DNA from: Streptococcus cuniculipharyngis
GTDB taxonomy: Bacteria; Bacillota; Bacilli; Lactobacillales; Streptococcaceae
DNA: 64,000 nucleotides
Direction of reading: 5' to 3'
NCBI RefSeq assembly: GCF_007859195.1
Contig: NZ_VOHL01000001.1
Coordinates: forward strand, 248,001 to 312,000
How positions within the stretch are numbered: the stretch's first letter is position 1; the number at the start of each line of letters is the position of its first letter. The notes under the pieces were generated by a model. The model was given only the letters and a program-made list of their open reading frames with translations. It was not told where the DNA came from and did no database searches. The position numbers and the translations under genes are program-made. Shown piece by piece: positions 58,275 through 64,000 of this stretch.

Positions 58275-59240
58275 TTATTTAGATTTAATATAGTTGACAC
58301 CGTCTGCTTTTGGTGCAACTGATTTACCAAAGAAAGCTGCCAAAACAATGATTGTCAATAGATAAGGAGCTATCTGTAGATAAACGGTTGGGATTTTTGA
58401 CAGTAAAGGCAACTGACTACCAATCACCGCCAGACTTTGCGATAGACCAAAGAAAAGACTGGCTAGCATGGCCCCAATTGGATTCCATTTCCCAAAAATC
58501 ATGGCTGCCAAAGAAATAAATCCTGGTCCGAGAATGGTCGTCGCCGCAAAGTTAACGGAGATTGATTGTGCATACAAGGCACCACCTAGACCTGCTAAAA
58601 ACCCTGAAATCATGATACCAAAATAGCGCATTTTATAAACATTGATTCCTAGAGTATCTGCCGCCTGTGGGTGTTCGCCTACCGAACGCAAACGCAAACC
58701 AAAACGTGTCTTGTACAAAATATACCAAGCTAAGAATGAAAAGGCAACTGCTAAATAACCTAAAATACTTGTACTAGTAAAGAAGATTTCTCCAATTACT
58801 GGAATATCAGACAAGACTGGGAAAGTAAACTTCCCGAAAGACTCCTGAATATTGTCTGTTTGTCCTTTTGAATAAAGAGCTTTGGTTAAGAAAATTGCAA
58901 GAGCTGGTGCCAAGAGATTTAAAACAGTACCACTAACAATATGGTCAGCCCTAAAATTGATTGTTGCCAAGGCATGAATCAAAGAAAAGAGCAAACCAAC
59001 CAAACCTGCAGCCAATAAAGCTAACCAAGGGGTAGCTTTCCCAAAGGCGGAGGCAAATTCTAGGTTAAAAACAATACCTGAGAAGGCTCCCATGACCATA
59101 ATCCCCTCTAGGCCAACATTTACCGTTCCCGAGCGTTCAGAGAAGACACCTCCAATACTCGTAAAAATAAGGGGAGCTGCATAAATCAACATGGAGGATA
59201 CTAAGAGCGATAAGATTGTTACTAAACTTAATGAGGTCAT
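58275..59240 (-). CDS. Nucleoside ABC transporter permease (NupQ-type)
   Basis: One of two membrane subunits of a nucleoside uptake ABC system. The 321 residues hold about eight to nine hydrophobic segments and the BPD_transp_2 signature GGVFSERSGTVNVGLEGIM. It abuts the other permease gene by one base. With BmpA, the ATPase and salvage enzymes it forms a pathway for nucleoside import and breakdown. Confidence 0.92.
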   Translation of the reverse strand: MTSLSLVTILSLLVSSMLIYAAPLIFTSIGGVFSERSGTVNVGLEGIMVMGAFSGIVFNLEFASAFGKATPWLALLAAGLVGLLFSLIHALATINFRADHIVSGTVLNLLAPALAIFLTKALYSKGQTDNIQESFGKFTFPVLSDIPVIGEIFFTSTSILGYLAVAFSFLAWYILYKTRFGLRLRSVGEHPQAADTLGINVYKMRYFGIMISGFLAGLGGALYAQSISVNFAATTILGPGFISLAAMIFGKWNPIGAMLASLFFGLSQSLAVIGSQLPLLSKIPTVYLQIAPYLLTIIVLAAFFGKSVAPKADGVNYIKSK

Positions 59241-59241
59241 T

Positions 59242-60303
59242 CTATTTTCCTCCTTTCACTGATTTTCTTGAAGCCATGTAACGTTCAATCAGGTAGTGTG
59301 ACGCAACGAAAAAGATAATTGAGGCTGTCACAATACTAACCAATTCTGGTGGGATTCCCGCCGCTGTCATTCCGGTCTTACCAACACTGAGGATGGCAAA
59401 GAGCAAGGCTGCAAAGAAAATACCAATTGGTGAATTAGCTGCTAGAAGGCTCACGGCCATTCCTTCAAAACCAATGGCAAGAGAGCTTGTTTGAACAAAA
59501 ACATTTTCAAATGTCCCTAAACCTTCAACAACACCTCCCAAACCAGCCAAGGCTCCGGAGATGACCATGGAAAGGATAATGGTTTTCTTTGAAGACATTC
59601 CAGCATATTCACTGGCATTTGGGTTAAGACCTACTGAACGAATCTCAAACCCAATAATTGTCTTATTCAACAAGAACCAAATAATGGCAATCGCAATAAT
59701 CGCAAAGAAAATACCAATATTCATCCGAGAATTGTTAGTCATTGTCGATAACCATTCTGTTTGATAGGTTGCATTACTACTAACTTGAATAGTTGAATCA
59801 ACACTACGCATGAATGCTTTTGGAAAGGCCGTCTGAATGATGGCATTACCAGCATAAAGAATGATATAGTTCATCATAATGGTAACGATAACTTCACTGG
59901 TTCCCAAATATGCCCGAAGAATCCCTGGAATGGCACCTGCCAAACCTCCAACAAGCATGGCAATCAGAACTGTCATCAAAATCAGCAAGGGTCTAGCCAT
60001 ATTTGGATTTGCCAAGGCAAACCAACCAGCAGCAATCCAACCTGCCAGAGCTTGACCAGCCAATCCAACGTTAAAGAAACCTGCACGACTAGCCACCGAG
60101 AAACCTAAACCAATCAAAATCAGTGGCCCCATGGCACGGAAAATCTCACCAATATTTTTCATGCTACCAAAGGCAACCTGGAAGAGACCTTCATAACCCC
60201 AAAGAGGATCATAACCAAAAATCAGCATGACGACGGCTCCTAGAAGCAAGCCTAACACAACTGAAATCAGCGGAATAATAACCTGTTGATTTTTTTTAGA
60301 CAT
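59242..60303 (-). CDS. Nucleoside ABC transporter permease (NupP-type)
   Basis: Second membrane subunit, 353 residues from ATG 60303 (MSKKNQQVIIP), which overlaps the ATPase stop by eight bases. It has about nine hydrophobic segments and the family stretch SVASRAGFFNVGLAGQALAGW. The overlap implies coupled, balanced synthesis with the ATPase. Confidence 0.93.
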   Translation of the reverse strand: MSKKNQQVIIPLISVVLGLLLGAVVMLIFGYDPLWGYEGLFQVAFGSMKNIGEIFRAMGPLILIGLGFSVASRAGFFNVGLAGQALAGWIAAGWFALANPNMARPLLILMTVLIAMLVGGLAGAIPGILRAYLGTSEVIVTIMMNYIILYAGNAIIQTAFPKAFMRSVDSTIQVSSNATYQTEWLSTMTNNSRMNIGIFFAIIAIAIIWFLLNKTIIGFEIRSVGLNPNASEYAGMSSKKTIILSMVISGALAGLGGVVEGLGTFENVFVQTSSLAIGFEGMAVSLLAANSPIGIFFAALLFAILSVGKTGMTAAGIPPELVSIVTASIIFFVASHYLIERYMASRKSVKGGK

Positions 60304-61828
60304 GACTAACCTCCTTTTCAACAACTCCACCCGCCATCAAGATACCAAGTTCTTGCTTGTTGGTTGTTTCTGGTGTTACAATTCCCTTAATGTGGCCATC
60401 ATGAATAACAGCAATCCGGTCTGAAACATCCAAAATCTCATCCAATTCAAAACTAACCACAAGAACGGCTTTGCCTTTATCACGTTCAGCAATTAGACGT
60501 TTCCGGATATACTCAATAGCACCTACGTCCAAGCCACGAGTAGGTTGGCTGACTAGCAGTAAATCTGGGTTACGATCAACTTCACGAGCAATGATTGCTT
60601 TTTGCTGATTCCCTCCCGAGAAACCTTTCGCAGGAACAAGTTCATTAGCACCACGAACATCGAATTCTTGCATCAACTGTTTGGCATAGTCATTAATTTT
60701 CTTATAATCCAAAATTCCTTTTTTACTCAAAGGTTCTTTATAATAGGTTTGCAAGGCAATATTTTCAGCCAAGGTCATTGGCAAGACCAATCCATCCCTG
60801 TGGCGGTCTTCTGGAATATGACCTACATTCAACTCTGTAATTTGGCGGGTCGTCATTTTAGTAACTTCTTGACCTTTGATGGTAATGCTACCTGATTTCA
60901 CCTTACGTAGGCCTGTAATGGCTTGAATGAGTTCACTCTGACCATTACCGTCAATCCCTGCAATTCCGACAATCTCGCCTGCTCGAACATCGAGTGAAAG
61001 ATTTTTAACAGCTGGAATCCCACGGTTTTCATTGACAACCAAGTCCTTAATTGAGAGGACCACTTCTTTGGGCTCTGCCGGTTTTTTGGCAGTTTTGAAA
61101 GATACAGAACGCCCAACCATCATTTCAGCCAAATCTTCCGCAGTCGCTCCAGCCACATCAACTGTCTGGATACTCTTACCACGACGAATAACTGTCACAC
61201 GATTTGCCACTGCACGAATCTCATCCAATTTGTGCGTAATCAAGATAATTGATTTTCCTTCTTTAACCAAATTACGCATGATTTCCATTAATTCTTGAAT
61301 CTCAGATGGGGTTAATACTGCAGTTGGTTCATCAAAAATCAAAAGATCCGCCCCACGATAAAGAGTTTTTAAAATCTCAACACGTTGCTGGGCACCGACA
61401 GAAATATCTTCAACCTTGGCAGAAGGATCAACAGCTAATCCGTATTTTTCAGATAGCTCTTTAATTTCCTTACTCGCACTTTTTAGGTCCAATACCCCGT
61501 TTTTTGTGGTTTCATTCCCCAAAATAATATTTTCTGCTACAGTAAAGGCCTCAACCAACATAAAGTGTTGGTGAACCATACCGATTCCTAGGCTATTAGA
61601 TTTTGACGGAGAATCAATTTTGACAACTTCGCCCTTAATCGCGATTTCTCCACTTGTTGGCTCGAGCAAGCCAGCAAGCATATTCATCAAGGTTGATTTT
61701 CCTGCCCCATTTTCTCCCAACAAGGCATGAATCTCTCCCTTTTTGACCATTAAATTAATATGGTCATTGGCTACAAAATCACCGAATTTCTTCGTGATTT
61801 CTCTCATTTCAATGACATTCTCTGTCAT
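60296..61828 (-). CDS. Nucleoside ABC transporter ATPase (NupO-type)
   Basis: A tandem ATPase of 510 residues with two ABC domains, as in sugar and nucleoside importers. The first has Walker A GENGAGKST and Walker B LLIFDEPT; the second has a divergent Walker A (GIDGNGQSE) and signature GFSGGNQQK. ATG 61828 follows AAAGGAAG; a longer frame to 61858 has no ribosome site. Confidence 0.94.
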   Translation of the reverse strand: MTENVIEMREITKKFGDFVANDHINLMVKKGEIHALLGENGAGKSTLMNMLAGLLEPTSGEIAIKGEVVKIDSPSKSNSLGIGMVHQHFMLVEAFTVAENIILGNETTKNGVLDLKSASKEIKELSEKYGLAVDPSAKVEDISVGAQQRVEILKTLYRGADLLIFDEPTAVLTPSEIQELMEIMRNLVKEGKSIILITHKLDEIRAVANRVTVIRRGKSIQTVDVAGATAEDLAEMMVGRSVSFKTAKKPAEPKEVVLSIKDLVVNENRGIPAVKNLSLDVRAGEIVGIAGIDGNGQSELIQAITGLRKVKSGSITIKGQEVTKMTTRQITELNVGHIPEDRHRDGLVLPMTLAENIALQTYYKEPLSKKGILDYKKINDYAKQLMQEFDVRGANELVPAKGFSGGNQQKAIIAREVDRNPDLLLVSQPTRGLDVGAIEYIRKRLIAERDKGKAVLVVSFELDEILDVSDRIAVIHDGHIKGIVTPETTNKQELGILMAGGVVEKEVSHV

Positions 61829-61864
61829 GGGAAGACTTCCTTTCATTATATTTATCAAACAGTA

Positions 61865-61945
61865 AAACCTAGCATGACTGCTAAGCTTTACTGAGATATA
61901 AATATCTCAGTTTCTAAAGGCGACCAATCATGGACGCCCTAAGAA
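61865..61945 (-). promoter_or_regulatory. Hairpin cluster between bmpA and ATPase genes
   Basis: A 10-bp stem ACTGAGATAT-AA-ATATCTCAGT (61890-61911) is flanked by two weaker hairpins (around 61868-61886 and 61914-61942). Such structures commonly slow decay of the upstream part or partly stop transcription, so the binding protein is made in excess over the membrane subunits. Confidence 0.55.
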
Positions 61946-61948
61946 AGA

Positions 61949-62998
61949 TTATTTTTCCGGAACAGTAATTTCACCTGAGGTGATTTTCGCTTTGGCATCT
62001 TCAACAGCTTTTTTAGCTTCTTCGTCAAGGTTAGTTGTTGCAATGTTTACACCACCGTCTTTAAGACCGTAAACAGTTGTTTTACCACCTGGGAATTTGC
62101 CTTCTTGTGCTGCTTCAGAAATAGCTTTTAATGAGTTTCCTACTTCTTTGATTGATGAAGCTAGGACAAAGTTTGATTCTTTACCATCTTTAGAAGTGTA
62201 GTTACCTTCTGCTGACTGATCACGGTCAACCCCAATAACCCAAACTTTGTCTGCTTCAGCTTTAGTTTCATTGATTGCTTTGGCTTCACTGAAGACACCG
62301 GCACCAGTTCCACCTGCTGCTTGATAGATAATATCTGCACCTGCTGCATATTGAGCAGCGGCAATTGTTTTACCTTTAGCTGCGTCACCAAATGAACCTG
62401 CGTATTCTACAGAAACCTTAATCGATGGATCAACAGATTCCACACCAGCTTTGAATCCTTTTTCAAAACGAGTGATAACTTCACCTTCCATACCGCCGAT
62501 GAAACCAACTTGTTTTGTCTTAGTTGCTTTAGCTGCTGCAACACCTGCTAGGTAAGCTGCCTCATTATCCGCAAAGACAACACTAGCGACATTATCTTTG
62601 CCTTCGATAACTGAGTCAATGATAGCAAAGTTTGCATCAGTATTATCTTCCGCTGCTTTCTCAACCGCATCACGAAGGGCAAAACCAATACCAAAAATCA
62701 ATTTATAACCATTATCAACAGCGCTTGATAGGTTAGTGGTATACTCTGATTCGTTTGATGATTGGAAGTAAGTAAAGCCATTGTCTTTTGATAGCCCATT
62801 ATCTTTCCCCCAAGCTTGTAAACCTTCCCATGCTGATTGGTTGAATGATTTGTCATCAACACCACCAGTATCTGTTACCATGGCAACTTTAAGGTCTGTC
62901 TTAGCATCACCAGAAGATGCCGCTTTACGATTAGAGCAAGCTGCTAGACTTAGCACCGCTACTGAAGCCAAACCAACACCGATAAGTTTTTTGTTCAT
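61949..62998 (-). CDS. bmpA: Nucleoside-binding lipoprotein (BmpA/NupN family)
   Basis: The extracellular receptor for the transporter, 349 residues. Signal peptide with lipobox LSLAACS, then the BMP/Med domain with MVTDTGGVDDKSFNQSAW and VGFIGGMEGEVITRFEKGF. The adjacent cdd and deoC genes support nucleosides as ligand. AGGAGGG precedes the ATG. Confidence 0.94.
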   Translation of the reverse strand: MNKKLIGVGLASVAVLSLAACSNRKAASSGDAKTDLKVAMVTDTGGVDDKSFNQSAWEGLQAWGKDNGLSKDNGFTYFQSSNESEYTTNLSSAVDNGYKLIFGIGFALRDAVEKAAEDNTDANFAIIDSVIEGKDNVASVVFADNEAAYLAGVAAAKATKTKQVGFIGGMEGEVITRFEKGFKAGVESVDPSIKVSVEYAGSFGDAAKGKTIAAAQYAAGADIIYQAAGGTGAGVFSEAKAINETKAEADKVWVIGVDRDQSAEGNYTSKDGKESNFVLASSIKEVGNSLKAISEAAQEGKFPGGKTTVYGLKDGGVNIATTNLDEEAKKAVEDAKAKITSGEITVPEK

Positions 62999-63085
62999 TT
63001 CTATGAACCCTCCTAAAAAATTTGATTTCGTAACATATAGTTACAGCAACGACTAAACCAAGGGTTTAGGACAACAGAATACAGA

Positions 63086-63460
63086 TTATGTGAAATCTAT
63101 AAACGAATATGGAAGTAATTCCCTGACCATCATCTCGACCGTCTTACCATTTTTAGCCATTAAGGTTACCTTGCTGTCTGGTTCAAAAAATTCAACCATG
63201 ACCTGACGACAAGCACCACAAGGTGAAATAGGTTCTTCTGTCTCACCATAAACAACGATTTCATCTAATTTTGTGTGACCTTGCGATACCGCCTTAAAGA
63301 TTGCTGTACGCTCAGCACAGTTAGTTAAGCCAAAGCTCACGTTTTCGATGTTGCAACCCGTAAAAACCGTTCCATCTGACGTTTTCAAGGCTGCCCCAAC
63401 AGGAAATTTTGAATAAGGAACATAGGCCAATTGACTAGCCTCTTTTGCCAGTGTCAGCAT
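63086..63460 (-). CDS. cdd: Cytidine deaminase
   Basis: Converts (deoxy)cytidine to (deoxy)uridine. Zinc ligands lie in TNCAERTAIF (with catalytic Glu) and PCGACRQVM, as in homotetrameric Cdd enzymes; about 124 residues. I use ATG 63460, right after the deoC stop with AGGTGG as ribosome site; GTG 63472 would overlap deoC. Confidence 0.94.
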   Translation of the reverse strand: MLTLAKEASQLAYVPYSKFPVGAALKTSDGTVFTGCNIENVSFGLTNCAERTAIFKAVSQGHTKLDEIVVYGETEEPISPCGACRQVMVEFFEPDSKVTLMAKNGKTVEMMVRELLPYSFIDFT

Positions 63461-63461
63461 C

Positions 63462-63998
63462 TTAGTATCCACCTGAAACCACCTGTCCTTTCATGATGGC
63501 CACACCAGATGATGTTCCAATACGAGTAGCTCCTGCTTGAATAAAGGCTTGAGCATCTTCGAGGGAACGAGCGCCACCCGCAGCTTTAACGCCAACATCT
63601 GGTCCAACTGTCTCTCTCATCAAGGTTACATCTGCAACAGTCGCACCATTGGTAGAAAATCCAGTAGAGGTTTTAACAAAATCAGCTCCCGCCTTGACTG
63701 CCAACTGACAAGCACGAACTTTTTCTTCTTCTGTCAAAAGACAGGTTTCAATGATGACCTTAACCAACTTGTCACCGCTCGCTTCAACAACTGCTCGGAT
63801 ATCTTCCTCAACCAAGTCATCGTTACCAGACTTTAAGGCACCAATATTAATAACCATATCAATTTCATCAGCCCCTGCTTCAATACTTTGAACTGTTTCA
63901 AAGGCCTTAACACTAGGCAAGGTTGCCCCCAAAGGAAAGCCAACGACTGTACATACCTTAACATCAGAATCCGAAAGAACCTGGGCACAATGTGCCAC
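63462..63998 (-). CDS. deoC: Deoxyribose-phosphate aldolase, 5' end beyond window
   Basis: Splits 2-deoxyribose 5-phosphate to glyceraldehyde 3-phosphate and acetaldehyde, the last step of deoxynucleoside use. The 178 visible residues include the Schiff-base Lys in FVKTSTGF and the second active Lys in GVKAAGGAR. The N-terminus lies past the right edge. It is the first visible gene of the salvage/uptake operon. Confidence 0.95.
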   Translation of the reverse strand: MAHCAQVLSDSDVKVCTVVGFPLGATLPSVKAFETVQSIEAGADEIDMVINIGALKSGNDDLVEEDIRAVVEASGDKLVKVIIETCLLTEEEKVRACQLAVKAGADFVKTSTGFSTNGATVADVTLMRETVGPDVGVKAAGGARSLEDAQAFIQAGATRIGTSSGVAIMKGQVVSGGY

Positions 63999-64000
63999 CC

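Overview
The window reads as the chromosomal replication-terminus region of a low-GC Streptococcus, most like the pyogenic group. The signs are a dprA gene with a SigX (CIN) box, the streptococcal single recombinase XerS with a dif_SL-type site beside it (11943-11973), gyrA-srtA next to a divergent L-ldh, a serine-rich-repeat adhesin with its accessory Sec locus, and a deoC-cdd-bmpA-nucleoside ABC transporter operon. Most housekeeping genes left of dif_SL are on the + strand and most genes right of it are on the - strand, as expected where two replichores meet. The species cannot be fixed from the sequence alone.

Layout. 1-2.5 kb: right end of a decayed integrated element (repressor with a stop codon, excisionase-like gene, frameshifted integrase). 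2.5-11.9 kb: rbgA, rnhB, dprA, topA, an amino-acid-binding lipoprotein gene, trmFO, a PASTA protein and xerS, ending at dif_SL. 12-15.3 kb: a graveyard of mobile elements, with an IS200-type transposase fused in frame to a truncated tyrosine recombinase, a beheaded phage-type repressor, an IS3 remnant and the right end of an ISL3-family element. 15.6-22.3 kb: a probable defence island, with a type IIG restriction-modification gene followed by a compact operon of a DUF4365-like nuclease gene (split by a frameshift), an unrecognised helical protein, a cytosolic EndA-like DNA/RNA endonuclease and a tiny ATGA-overlapping ORF. Similar 38-bp sequences lie upstream of both transcription units, and a cluster of GTAC-containing palindromes lies in the leader of the second.

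22.5-29.5 kb: core genes (TIM-barrel-like protein, VanW, HAD phosphatase, ffh-ylxM, a dead P-loop kinase gene, a GntR regulator, guaA). 29.54-34.75 kb: a 5.2-kb integrative element in the 3' end of guaA, bounded by a 13-bp direct repeat. It carries a Rep protein joining an HUH nickase to an SF3-type helicase, a structured origin-like region, a DUF3173 protein, a divergent repressor and an integrase broken by a frameshift.

34.8-51.8 kb: an iron-containing alcohol dehydrogenase gene, then the adhesin locus transcribed leftwards: DUF1002 protein, secY2, asp1, asp2, asp3, secA2, gtfA, gtfB and finally the 1591-residue adhesin. GtfA/GtfB add the first sugar to the serine repeats, Asp1-3 and SecA2/SecY2 export the product, and sortase A (gene at 52.3 kb) would anchor its LPKTG motif. 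51.8-64 kb: glyoxalase-family protein, srtA, gyrA, divergent ldh with a perfect cre site upstream, H2O-forming NADH oxidase, and the nucleoside-uptake/salvage operon, whose first visible gene (deoC) runs off the right edge.
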